From NCBI GenBank assembly GCA_035361075.1, contig DAOSBX010000005.1, positions 54,939 to 118,938 on the forward strand: 64,000 bases of DNA, read 5' to 3'. Position numbers and translations under genes: made by a program. Origin of the DNA: Candidatus Hydrogenedens sp. GTDB taxonomy: Bacteria > Hydrogenedentota > Hydrogenedentia > Hydrogenedentales > Hydrogenedentaceae. Position 1 is the first letter of the stretch. Each line of letters begins with the position of its first letter. Below, piece after piece: positions 36,464 through 45,722 of the stretch. The notes under the pieces were generated by a model. The model had not been told where the DNA came from. It made no database searches and worked only from the letters and a program-made list of their open reading frames with translations.

Positions 36464-36652
36464 CTATATAGTTTCTCTTCTATTTATATACCCAAAAAAC
36501 ACCCACATTATCCCTCCCTTTTAAATATTTTGTTATTATTGGGGAATAAAGTTCGATATAATTATATTTCTAAATCATACATTTTCATAAATAAGATTAT
36601 GATTATTGGGTAGAAAAAAATTAGCACAACATGTTCATGAAAGGAGCGAAAT

Positions 36653-37261
36653 ATGGATGTTTTTGAAGCAATTGAATTAAGAAGAGCAGTCAAACAATTT
36701 GACCCAAATCACAAAATAACAGAAGAAGAAATACAAAAGTTAATGTCTCTTGTGTTACTTTCGCCAACTTCATTTAACATTCAGAATTGGCGTTTTGTGC
36801 TTGTTAGGGATCCAGAATTACGGAAAAAAATTTATCAAGTGGCATGGAATCAGCCACAAGTTATTAATGCCTCATTATTAGTTGTTTTATGTGCTGATAT
36901 AAAAGCATGGGAAAAACAACCCGAACGTTACTGGCGAAATGCTCCAGAAGATATTAAAAATTTTGTCGTGCCCGCTATTGACCAGTATTATCGTGGAAGG
37001 GAACAAGTACAGAGGGATGAAGCCATGCGTTCATGTGGTATTGCTGTACAAACCTTAATGTTGGCAGCCAAGGCAATGGGCTACGATACATGCCCAATGG
37101 TTGGTTTTGACTTTGATGCAGTTGCCAAGTTAATTAATCTCCCACAAGACCACGTAGTTGCTATGATGGTCGCAGTGGGTAAGGCTACAAAACCTGCCTG
37201 GCCTCGTGCAGGGCAACTTCCGTATGAAGAAGTTGTTATAATTGATAAGTTTAGTGATTAA
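36653..37261 (+). CDS. nitroreductase family protein
   Basis: A 202-residue FMN-dependent oxidoreductase. The FMN motif at the start is ELRRAVKQFDP, then SPTSFNIQNWRFVLVRD, and the second half has GIAVQTLMLAAKAMGYDTCPMVGFD. It fits the NfsA/NfsB-like group, which reduces nitroaromatics, quinones or other acceptors with NAD(P)H. AAGGAG is well placed. It converges directly on the outer-membrane barrel gene with no gap. Confidence 0.93.
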   Translation: MDVFEAIELRRAVKQFDPNHKITEEEIQKLMSLVLLSPTSFNIQNWRFVLVRDPELRKKIYQVAWNQPQVINASLLVVLCADIKAWEKQPERYWRNAPEDIKNFVVPAIDQYYRGREQVQRDEAMRSCGIAVQTLMLAAKAMGYDTCPMVGFDFDAVAKLINLPQDHVVAMMVAVGKATKPAWPRAGQLPYEEVVIIDKFSD

Positions 37262-38824
37262 TCAAAACTCTATTGTTGATGCGATATAGAAAAAGTCAGA
37301 ATCATTGTCGTTCATAGTCGATATAAATGAAGTTCCATAATTATCGAGGAAAGCACCTTTAACAATTCCGTCGCCAACAAAGAAATGAGACCATCCTGTT
37401 TCAAAATTTAGGTCTTCATTATAAGCGTAGGAGAGAGTTAATAATGTTTGCCAGCCTAAGTCCTTCGGATTTTCTTGAGTAAAAAATGACAGATAGCCTA
37501 AGGGATAAAATTCATAACTACCCAGTGAGAACGAGTAAGGACTATCAAAGGAAGAAATTGTTTGTAGGTAACTCAGTTCAAAACTTACTTCGACTTTCTC
37601 GGTCGGATTTACAGAAACACCAGAATATACCTGCCAGAAATTTGTCATGCCAGATATATCTATAAAATTCTCTTCTCTATATGCTGAAAACAACCGATTA
37701 AAGGAAGGACTTGCGGAACTAGCATCTAAATTTAAGAACCAATCCATAAACGAAACATCACGATTATCATCAGCATCATAATAGCACCCACCCAGATAAA
37801 CTCTTGGGGACCATTTTATTTTTGATAGTGTATAACCTACTTCGAAGTGCCCCGCAGGTAAAGACCAGGAAATATCATCGTCACCATAGATTCCTCCAAT
37901 CGGAACAAATAAATTCCCAAAAGCAGAACCCTCACCCCATTGATATGCTGTTTCCATTTCATAGTCCCAATCTTCATGACTGCCATAAAACCGTAAGCCA
38001 ATAGTGTGAATATATGTCGTATCAGAGTTATCTCGTCCAAGAACCCCCTCTATTGCTTCTAAGATAAAGTCATCTCTTGTAACTTCACTATTTGTATTAT
38101 CTCTCAACAAGAAGTAATAAAAATCAATATTTGTTCCTTCCCAAATATTTTTCCATGTAAAATAAGTTGACCAAAAATCAATATCATCATGATTAAATGA
38201 ACTCATGCTTTCAAAAAGTTTTCCATAAAATACATCCAGCATCCAAGATTCTTTTTCATATTGTAGACGGATAGCATCAAAACTTAACCCTGTAAAGACA
38301 TTAGGTCCAGGGTCTGAACCCACAAGCCAACCAGAACCCAGGTCAATTGCTTGTCTGCCTACTGTAAATGTTAAATCATTAATTCCAAAATCCTTAGCTT
38401 GTATGTAGGCTTGAAACAGCTCTATATCATCAGATGAATCCGCTCTATTATCTTTACCTGTTAGATATTGTTGGGACCGAAAGTCTTCCCCCCATGTATC
38501 AATAGAGTCTACTTCAAAAAACACAGATATATTATCGGTCATTGTTGCCTTTGTATGTAATCGTGTTCTCTGTTCAACATAAGAAGTACCAGTAGAGCCT
38601 TCACCTGATCGATATGCTGAATAGGTACCCTCAGGTCCAATACTCCTACCAAATAAAGCACATGAAGGAATTCGCACTTGGTCCGAAGGTTCAATCCATT
38701 GGCGGTAATATAATCCATAAATTTCTATTTTACCACCAATTTCAACAGATGTAAGTTCAGCATTAACAATAGAAGTAAATGGAATAGTAAAAATAAGGCA
38801 TAGAAGAGTTGTTCTGTTACACAT
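37262..38824 (-). CDS. outer-membrane beta-barrel, alginate-export (AlgE-like) family
   Basis: A 520-residue exported protein with a signal peptide (LLCLIFTIPFTSIVNA). The mature part shows the alginate-export domain pattern: IGGKIEIYGLYYRQW, RTRLHTKATMTDNISVFFEVD, then the barrel segments LTFTVGRQAIDLGSG and DAIRLQYEKESWMLDVFYGK. It ends in FYIASTIEF, a typical outer-membrane C-terminal Phe. It probably exports or admits anionic polymers or sugars; no alginate genes are adjacent. Confidence 0.85.
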   Translation of the reverse strand: MCNRTTLLCLIFTIPFTSIVNAELTSVEIGGKIEIYGLYYRQWIEPSDQVRIPSCALFGRSIGPEGTYSAYRSGEGSTGTSYVEQRTRLHTKATMTDNISVFFEVDSIDTWGEDFRSQQYLTGKDNRADSSDDIELFQAYIQAKDFGINDLTFTVGRQAIDLGSGWLVGSDPGPNVFTGLSFDAIRLQYEKESWMLDVFYGKLFESMSSFNHDDIDFWSTYFTWKNIWEGTNIDFYYFLLRDNTNSEVTRDDFILEAIEGVLGRDNSDTTYIHTIGLRFYGSHEDWDYEMETAYQWGEGSAFGNLFVPIGGIYGDDDISWSLPAGHFEVGYTLSKIKWSPRVYLGGCYYDADDNRDVSFMDWFLNLDASSASPSFNRLFSAYREENFIDISGMTNFWQVYSGVSVNPTEKVEVSFELSYLQTISSFDSPYSFSLGSYEFYPLGYLSFFTQENPKDLGWQTLLTLSYAYNEDLNFETGWSHFFVGDGIVKGAFLDNYGTSFISTMNDNDSDFFYIASTIEF

Positions 38825-39035
38825 ATATATATTCCTTCTTGGGTAGTTTTATTAATATATAACATGTATCTGAAGTTTAATATCAATATTCATGCCAAAA
38901 TATATAATTTATTCATTAAATTATTGTAAATTGGTAAAATCTCTTTATCTATTCATTTTTTGTTCAAATTATTTTCACAAGAATACTTCCATAAAGTATC
39001 ATTCACTATTTAAAATGACATTTTTGTCTATTTTT
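38825..39035. other. AT-rich intergenic region
   Basis: 211 bases between the barrel gene start and the end of the five-gene operon. No open frame with a binding site and no strong hairpin seen. Confidence 0.4.
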
Positions 39036-39470
39036 TTAAGTATCAGACCCCTTTCCCCTGAATAGCAGATATAAATAAACTATTTCACAAAGTATTGTGA
39101 TAATAGGAAAAGATAAAACTGGATACAGATTAATTCCAAAGTATCCTGCTGACCAGTGATGAAATACCCAATCCCAGTTCGGTGACCATCGCCCTTCATT
39201 TCCAATCCAAACCTGAATGAATTCTTCCAGCATACTTAATCCAGGAACCCACCAAATCCATGGGAGGCATACAATAATCAGTATAATACCGATAGCAACA
39301 TTTCCTAAACCAGCCTTTACTGCCCCTGGTGCTTGAGGTGTCGTCCATGCAGATTCAAGCAAGCCCAGACAAATAGCAACTATAAATGCTAAAGTAAACT
39401 TTAAATATCTTGATTGCCCCCAACTTTTCAATTCCCAGTTTCCACACAATCTATACCATTTATTGGTCAT
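39036..39470 (-). CDS. small polytopic membrane protein, unknown
   Basis: A 144-residue protein with three membrane segments at about 24-44, 57-78 and 116-139. A Trp-rich loop between segments 2 and 3 (EGRWSPNWDWVFHHW) is distinctive. It is the last gene of a five-gene minus-strand operon with GH4, Gfo/Idh/MocA, HEAT and FG-GAP genes, and its ATG overlaps the preceding TGA. I do not recognise the family. Confidence 0.7.
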   Translation of the reverse strand: MTNKWYRLCGNWELKSWGQSRYLKFTLAFIVAICLGLLESAWTTPQAPGAVKAGLGNVAIGIILIIVCLPWIWWVPGLSMLEEFIQVWIGNEGRWSPNWDWVFHHWSAGYFGINLYPVLSFPIITILCEIVYLYLLFRGKGSDT

Positions 39471-40624
39471 TTAAGATTTGACTTTATAGGACCGAAATTC
39501 TTGAATAAAAATAGACCTTCTTTACCTGGAGCAATAATATCTTTCCAACTATTTTTATCTATATCATCTACCCAAAAATAAATACCAACACCACTTGCTT
39601 GACCTGCAGGTCCATAGTCTAAAGTATACCTAACAAAGTCACCTTTATTTATTTTGAAGTAGTACACCCCTAATGGGTCTTTTGAGCCAGGGTCATGAAA
39701 TGCATGTGCACGATAACGTTTCCCTGTAATTAATTCTAATTCACCATCATTGTCTATATCATGGAGTTGTATATCATGGTATTGAGAGCGATTTTCATCA
39801 ATAACATGTTTTTCCCATGACCTTTTCCCATCATCTAATATTTTTTGTTCATACCAGAATAAACCGTAATCATGAGCAGAACCAACAATAATATCGTTCT
39901 TACCATTTTTATTTACATCAAAAACCAGAATAGGCACACTGGCAGAACCCAAATTCCACTCTGGAAACCACTGCCAATTCTCAGTATCAAATGGATTTAT
40001 TGGTGATTTAAGCCAACCACCAGAAAATAGGAAATCAATTGCTCCATCTCCATCAACATCGCCACAACCGAAACCATGTCCCCCCGCTCCATCAGTTTTA
40101 ACCTCATATTTATCAAATGAACCAGTTGGTTTCCCATCTTCTCCCATTTTCAACTTAAAGATAAAAACAGGTTTCGTTACAGGTATTACTTCAGGTATAC
40201 CATCTTTATCTAAATCATAGAACACAGCCCGTTCAATATTTCCAACTTCTGCAATATTGTGAGTATTCCATAACCCGTCGTTACCTTTTGGATTTTCACG
40301 CCAACGTAAGGTTTTACCCCACCATCCGCCTGTAATAACATCTAAATATCCATCTCCATTTACATCCATAGGGAAGTTAGAAAAATCATCATAATAATCG
40401 TCCATTGGTTGAAGAACGCATACTCGGTGCGACTTTTTATAATCGGGTCCTTCATACCAGTATTCGCCTGAAAATATATCTATAATTCCATCATTGTTAA
40501 CATCAAAAGATGATGCAGATTCATAAATGCCCTGTCCTATCCGCTCTCTTTGAAACAGAAGATAATTTTCTGTTTCCGCTCCTGATATTATTTGTGAAAC
40601 ACAAAAAATAATTATTGGTAACAT
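39467..40624 (-). CDS. secreted FG-GAP/VCBS-repeat protein
   Basis: A 385-residue exported protein. A signal peptide covers residues 1-17. The mature protein has FG-GAP/VCBS units with calcium-binding D-x-D/N-x-D-G loops: DVNNDGIIDIFSG, DVNGDGYLDVITG, DLDKDGIPEVI, DVDGDGAIDFLFSG, DVNKNGKNDIIVG, DIDNDGELELITG. Such beta-propellers stick to polysaccharides or proteins outside the cell. Spacing to the HEAT-repeat gene upstream is 17 bases. Confidence 0.88.
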   Translation of the reverse strand: MLPIIIFCVSQIISGAETENYLLFQRERIGQGIYESASSFDVNNDGIIDIFSGEYWYEGPDYKKSHRVCVLQPMDDYYDDFSNFPMDVNGDGYLDVITGGWWGKTLRWRENPKGNDGLWNTHNIAEVGNIERAVFYDLDKDGIPEVIPVTKPVFIFKLKMGEDGKPTGSFDKYEVKTDGAGGHGFGCGDVDGDGAIDFLFSGGWLKSPINPFDTENWQWFPEWNLGSASVPILVFDVNKNGKNDIIVGSAHDYGLFWYEQKILDDGKRSWEKHVIDENRSQYHDIQLHDIDNDGELELITGKRYRAHAFHDPGSKDPLGVYYFKINKGDFVRYTLDYGPAGQASGVGIYFWVDDIDKNSWKDIIAPGKEGLFLFKNFGPIKSNLK

Positions 40625-40641
40625 TATAAGTTCCTTTTTAG

Positions 40642-42759
40642 TTAAAATGTTTTTACGTTGAATGGCAATGGTTTTCCTGAAAGGTCAGTTAAACGAAGAC
40701 AAAAGTTCCAGCCTCCTTTAATTTGGGTGATTTGGAGCAAGATTTTGTTTACTCCGTTATTAAAATGCACCTGTATTTTATCATCGTCTACCTTCATTCC
40801 CCTGTCTACATGTTTCTTAGCCACTTCTTGTTGATTAACCCATAAGCGGAAGCCATCATCCGAACCGATATTAACAAAAGCGTCTGTTTCTTCAGGTAAT
40901 TCTATTTCTGTATAGGCAAAAGCGGAAAGGTACGAGCATTCAGAAGCGTTTTGTTCACACAGTGAAATCAGACCTATATAGCCCCAACCTTCTGCTTTTA
41001 CATTTTTCTTCCATGAATACTTTTGTTGTTGGAACTCCAATGGTGAGTTTAAATCTACTACTGCTTGGGGAAAACCATAACTTTCTCGAAATGGATTGTC
41101 AATACTCCAGGGAAATGGACCTATTAAGTTCCAATTTTCAACAAAACCTACCAAAGAAGAGAAGAGAGACAAATTTTTTGAGTTCGATAAAGTAGAAATA
41201 ATAACGTCGATAGAACTCACATTTGCCAATTGCTCTATAAGAATATTTTTTATTTTTTCTTTTTGTTCTTTATCTTCTTCAGGGATAGCACACCAAAGCT
41301 CAAACAGAAGTGGAAATGGTAATTTTTTAGGGTCTTCTTTCTCTAATTCTGGCAATAATACATTTATTGCCTCTAACGTAGGAAATTTTTTTATCCCCTC
41401 CAATACTATTTCTTGTTCCTCTGGTGGGCATAACTTAAAGAGATATAAATAAGCCTTTCCTATGAATTGTTTTTCATTTTCTTCTACTTGTTTATATGTT
41501 GAGACTGTTCGCCATAAACACTCTCCAAGTTTTTGTTTTTCCGAATCATCGAGAGATGGCATTATAAGAGGGACATAATCTACGTATTTTAATGAAGGCT
41601 CTTCATAGAATGCATTCAAAAATACTCGTTTTACATCTGTATGAGGTTTGTTTAATAAGTCTATTACAAGTTTTTTTGCTTCTTCATTATTGTCATATTG
41701 CACTAATAAAGGAATAAGTAATACCTGCTGCTCTGTCGAAATTTTCGAACATAATTGTAATATTTGTTTTTCTACCTCTTTAGGATAAAGCAAGGTTATA
41801 GCATGGAAAACTGAACGATAAAGATGTCTTTTATCGGTATCAGATAAAATATCAATGAGGGTAGGAAGAACCGAAGCATCCCCGAAACGTCCTAACCCTG
41901 TAATTGCAGATTGTAGAATTGCTGAGTCTTTACAAAATTGAAGGGTACTCCGATACATTTCCATCGCATAATCCCAATTTCCGCCTTTAAGTACAACATT
42001 TTCAGCTAAACGAATATAAGCATCCCACAATTCTTTATATACAGGTTCGATAGTATTCACCGATGTGCATATCTCTAATAATCTTGGGGCATATATTGGT
42101 ACACCTGTGTTTGAAAGAACCATAGCCGATGCTGATTTTATGCTTAGATTATTATCATTTAAGAGTGAATAAATTTTATCTGTGCATGGCACTTCACCCA
42201 TTTGATATAAACCAAGAAGGATAGAGATTTTCCCTTCGGTATCAATTTGGTCTAATGTGTCACAAAGAAGTTGGGCAGAATTCCTTGTCCCATTTTCAAC
42301 GAATGCCACACGAACTTTTTCCCTCCATTGTGGGTCTAAAAGATATTCTCTTAATACACTAAGGTCTGTTTGCTCATCTATCATAAGTATTAATGTTTTT
42401 AATATTACGTCACGAGCAGAATCACTTAAAGATGTATCCTCAAAATAATTGATTAATTTATTGTAAAATATCTGTTTATTTTCCATCTCTGTCTTTATTA
42501 AGCGGTTTGTAATATCAAACAAGATATTTCGTGCTGTTCCAGAAATATCCGGGTTTGTCGATTGCAAACAAGGAATAATTTTAGGTAAAACATCCATAGG
42601 TGGTTTTAGAGGTAGCAATTGCCTTGCTATTGCGTGGTCTGATGGGTTTTCAGAATTAAGTTTCCCAATGAGAAGTTCAAGTGACATACTCCTGTCGAAA
42701 TCAGATGGAGCGGTCAACATTGATACCATAAAAAAAATAGTTAGTATAGTTGTTATCAT
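40642..42759 (-). CDS. secreted HEAT-repeat protein with a C-terminal beta-sandwich
   Basis: A 705-residue protein. A signal peptide is at 1-17. About residues 25-510 are helical repeats of the HEAT type (DPQWREKVRVAFVE and GDASVLPTLIDILSDTDKR are typical). The last about 165 residues form a beta domain beginning WNLIGPFPW and including NIGSDDGFRLWVNQQEV and FNNGVNKILLQITQ, as in PA14-related carbohydrate-binding modules. This HEAT plus sugar-binding combination is common in Planctomycetes and related phyla. Fourth-last in the five-gene operon (second after the oxidoreductase). Confidence 0.8.
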   Translation of the reverse strand: MITTILTIFFMVSMLTAPSDFDRSMSLELLIGKLNSENPSDHAIARQLLPLKPPMDVLPKIIPCLQSTNPDISGTARNILFDITNRLIKTEMENKQIFYNKLINYFEDTSLSDSARDVILKTLILMIDEQTDLSVLREYLLDPQWREKVRVAFVENGTRNSAQLLCDTLDQIDTEGKISILLGLYQMGEVPCTDKIYSLLNDNNLSIKSASAMVLSNTGVPIYAPRLLEICTSVNTIEPVYKELWDAYIRLAENVVLKGGNWDYAMEMYRSTLQFCKDSAILQSAITGLGRFGDASVLPTLIDILSDTDKRHLYRSVFHAITLLYPKEVEKQILQLCSKISTEQQVLLIPLLVQYDNNEEAKKLVIDLLNKPHTDVKRVFLNAFYEEPSLKYVDYVPLIMPSLDDSEKQKLGECLWRTVSTYKQVEENEKQFIGKAYLYLFKLCPPEEQEIVLEGIKKFPTLEAINVLLPELEKEDPKKLPFPLLFELWCAIPEEDKEQKEKIKNILIEQLANVSSIDVIISTLSNSKNLSLFSSLVGFVENWNLIGPFPWSIDNPFRESYGFPQAVVDLNSPLEFQQQKYSWKKNVKAEGWGYIGLISLCEQNASECSYLSAFAYTEIELPEETDAFVNIGSDDGFRLWVNQQEVAKKHVDRGMKVDDDKIQVHFNNGVNKILLQITQIKGGWNFCLRLTDLSGKPLPFNVKTF

Positions 42760-42782
42760 GTTCTATTCCTTTTTCTGTCTTA

Positions 42783-44090
42783 TTACAAATGCCAAGGTGC
42801 ACGATATGTTCGAGTAAGATAACAATTTGCCTCTCTATCGTTTACAAATTGTTCATTTGCGGAGTCCCATAACAATTTTCTACTGGTTCGCAATGCAATA
42901 CCTGCAAGTAAAACAGCCGATGTTGAACGAAATCCTTGTTCTATATCTGCGGAAGGCTTTTTTCGTGTTCGAACGCAATCAAAAAAGTTATTATGGTGGT
43001 CTGTATTAGCCCAACTGCGTTCTGGTTCCCCTACAAATTCAGGTGCTTGCGACCCATCTGCATATCTAATAATAAAAGAACCCCTATCTACAAATAAAGA
43101 ACCTTTTGTCCCGTGGAACGCTATGCCGTACCCTTTATTTGCATGAAAATTTGCGTGTCTTTGTTCCCATGTTACAAAACATCCAGGGTATTCCATCAAC
43201 GCTTCTATCGTTTCATAATTATCAGCCCCTGGACCCTCACGATAACTTCCGCCGACAGCCTGAATAGACAAAGGAGCGTCTTGTTGTATTCCCCAATGAA
43301 CCACATCAATCAAATGAATTCCCCAATTTGTTAGCTGTCCACCACGGGCATAATCAAAAAATCCCATAAAACCGCCAAATCGCTCCCGAGAAAAAGGTAC
43401 ATAGGGTGCGGGACCAAGCCACAAATCCCAGTCTAACCCTTTAGGTATGGGTTCAATCTTCTCACCTGGTTTCCATTCGTTAACACCGACCCAGGCCCGA
43501 GCAGATGTAATTGTCCCTAAATGTCCCGAGTGGATAATGTGCATTGCCCTTTGAAATACAGGCATAGACCTCTGTTGTGTTCCTACCTGAACAACACGAC
43601 CGTATCTTCGGGCAGTGTCAACCATAGCACGACCTTCCTGAATCGTAACGCAAACAGGCTTTTCTACATAGACGTCTTTTCCAGCTTTGCAAAACATAAT
43701 TGTTAAAAGGGCATGCCAATGGTCAGGAGTTGCAACAAAGACAGCATCGATGTCTGAGCGGTCAAGCAAATAACGAAAATCTTGAAAACCTTCTGGTCGC
43801 TTTTTACTAAGTTTTTCAACTGTATCCATCGCCTGATAGTATCGACTTTTTGCAACATCACATACTGCTACAATCTGGCAATTAGGATTAACAGCCAGAG
43901 CCTCTATATGTCTTGAACCCATCCCACCGTTGCCAATAACTGCCAGACGAATTACATCTGAGAGACTAATTCCCTCTGCAAAAGCATGAGCGAACCATGA
44001 TGAACTGTTGAGCAATATCAAGCCTGAACTAATCTTTTTTATAAACCTTCGTCGGTTTATTTTGTTATCTTCTTTTTTATTTTTTGACAT
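42783..44090 (-). CDS. Gfo/Idh/MocA oxidoreductase with twin-arginine-like leader
   Basis: A 435-residue NAD(P)-dependent enzyme with an N-terminal RRRFIKK segment followed by a hydrophobic stretch (ISSGLILLNSSSWFAHAFA), which resembles a Tat signal. The Rossmann part has RLAVIGNGGMGSRHIEAL and VYVEKPVC, so the catalytic EKP motif is intact. WGIHLIDVVHWG and the C-terminal ADIEQGFRSTSAVLLAG match the exported Gfo/Idh/MocA group. It probably oxidises a sugar glycoside outside the cytoplasm. In the operon between GH4 and HEAT genes. Confidence 0.9.
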   Translation of the reverse strand: MSKNKKEDNKINRRRFIKKISSGLILLNSSSWFAHAFAEGISLSDVIRLAVIGNGGMGSRHIEALAVNPNCQIVAVCDVAKSRYYQAMDTVEKLSKKRPEGFQDFRYLLDRSDIDAVFVATPDHWHALLTIMFCKAGKDVYVEKPVCVTIQEGRAMVDTARRYGRVVQVGTQQRSMPVFQRAMHIIHSGHLGTITSARAWVGVNEWKPGEKIEPIPKGLDWDLWLGPAPYVPFSRERFGGFMGFFDYARGGQLTNWGIHLIDVVHWGIQQDAPLSIQAVGGSYREGPGADNYETIEALMEYPGCFVTWEQRHANFHANKGYGIAFHGTKGSLFVDRGSFIIRYADGSQAPEFVGEPERSWANTDHHNNFFDCVRTRKKPSADIEQGFRSTSAVLLAGIALRTSRKLLWDSANEQFVNDREANCYLTRTYRAPWHL

Positions 44091-44120
44091 AACCTAAAAC
44101 CTTATATATTATATATTGAC

Positions 44121-45554
44121 TTATGTAGTTTTGCTTGCTTTTTCTGCTAATTCACCAAAACGATGAACAACTGCTAATGCTGGGTCTAACGGCACTTTAG
44201 CTCGCTGAACATCTTTTGGAACCGAAATAATCGGTGTCGGTCTTAATGATTTTCCTGCAAATTGAGGTAGCCATGTTTGTTCGGCTTCCAACATTTCCGC
44301 TACCATATCGCGTATCTCTTTTAAGGACAGACATGCAGAGGTAAGCGGGTCTAATGCACATGCTGAAACAACCAATTCTGGGTCTCCCTGGATACTTGCC
44401 TCTACTGCTAACCCCTGAACATTTACATTGGTAAGATTTAACCCAGCACATTGAGATGGCAATGCCCCTATATGTGTTGGATGTAATCCTATTTTATCTG
44501 CAAACACTGGAATTTCAACACAACAGCCGTCTGGAAGATTTGTAATATAATGGTCGTTTCGAACATTCCCTTGAAATTTAAATGTTTTGCCTGTTTCTAA
44601 TGCTTCAAGGATATAAGAGCAATATTCAACACTTCTTCCTTTAATTTTTGTCGGTTCATTCGCCAGCAAGTCCTCATTCTCTAATTTTTCTGCAATTAGC
44701 TTGCACCATTTATAATAAGCACCTGATTCTCCACCAAAAGATGGTTCGTCACAATACATTTTTAGTGTCCTCTCATGACTACGAAACCATGGAATATATT
44801 CGGAAAGATGTCCTGTGCTTTCAGTCATAAAATATCCAAAATGCCTCATAACCTCAATACGCACTTTTTCGTTTACATAATATTCAGGTTGCTCACAACG
44901 GAGTTTGAATAAGGGATATAAATCTTTTCCTTTGTGCTCAATTCTTAAGAACCAAGCCATATGATTTATCCCAGCAACTAAGTAGTCAATCTCATCCTTT
45001 GGAACTTCTACATAACCGGAAATTAAATCTAATGTTGTTTGAACACCATGACATAGCCCCACAAACTTAAGTCCAGGGACTTTCCCTAATGCCCAACATA
45101 CCATTGCCATGGGATTAACATAATTCAACAAATATGCGTTTGGACAAAGTTCCTGCATATCATTTGCTAATTCTAACATGACAGGAATAGTACGAAGTGC
45201 CCTAAATATTCCTCCCGGTCCCATGGTATCCCCAATACATTGGTCAACCCCATGCTTTAATGGTATCTCATAATCATACTTAAAAGCATTTACCCCTCCA
45301 ATTTGCAACATTGCAATTACGTAATCTGCTTGATTTAAGGCTTCACGTCTGTCTTGAGTAATATAATTTTTAATCTTTAAACCATTTTCCTTGCCTACAC
45401 GGTCTGCAAAATTTTTCATTCGTTCTATTTTTTTGAGTGTAGGACTCATAAACCAGAACTCTGCATCTTGGAATGCAGGAATAGATACGAGGTCCATAAA
45501 TAATGTCTTGCAAAACACGACACTTCCAGCACCTATCATCGCTATTTTTGCCAT
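44121..45554 (-). CDS. GH4 alpha-galactosidase/alpha-glucosidase-like (MelA-like)
   Basis: A 477-residue GH4 enzyme with NAD+/Mn2+ chemistry. The NAD loop is MIGAGSVVFCKTLFMDL, GDTMGPGGIFRALRTIP is the substrate loop, NYVNPMAM and GLCHGVQTT carry the metal-binding Asn and Cys-His, and GINHMAWF carries the His. The CH after GL is typical of alpha-galactosidases/alpha-glucosidases. It starts the five-gene operon with AGGAGA upstream. Galactose freed would suit the galK found at 6.5-7.8 kb. Confidence 0.9.
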   Translation of the reverse strand: MAKIAMIGAGSVVFCKTLFMDLVSIPAFQDAEFWFMSPTLKKIERMKNFADRVGKENGLKIKNYITQDRREALNQADYVIAMLQIGGVNAFKYDYEIPLKHGVDQCIGDTMGPGGIFRALRTIPVMLELANDMQELCPNAYLLNYVNPMAMVCWALGKVPGLKFVGLCHGVQTTLDLISGYVEVPKDEIDYLVAGINHMAWFLRIEHKGKDLYPLFKLRCEQPEYYVNEKVRIEVMRHFGYFMTESTGHLSEYIPWFRSHERTLKMYCDEPSFGGESGAYYKWCKLIAEKLENEDLLANEPTKIKGRSVEYCSYILEALETGKTFKFQGNVRNDHYITNLPDGCCVEIPVFADKIGLHPTHIGALPSQCAGLNLTNVNVQGLAVEASIQGDPELVVSACALDPLTSACLSLKEIRDMVAEMLEAEQTWLPQFAGKSLRPTPIISVPKDVQRAKVPLDPALAVVHRFGELAEKASKTT

Positions 45555-45722
45555 AATTATTCTCCTATAATTATTTTAATGTTACAATTTCAATACTTTA
45601 CCCGATAGTTTAATATTATACTTCCTTGTATATCATAGTAAAATAAGAAGTAGGATTTTCCAAAAGTTAGGAAATTATAATAAGATAATGATAAATTTAT
45701 TTAAAGTAAAGAGAGTTTATTT

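Noticed and set aside
36141..36464. A 107-codon minus-strand frame ending over tRNA-Leu(AAG)
   Set aside because: It is the antisense of the tRNA and zinc-finger gene, starting with the classic MPGRRIELL-like artefact.
37262..38824. The beta-barrel as evidence for alginate synthesis
   Set aside because: No alg genes are present; the domain also occurs in general porins.
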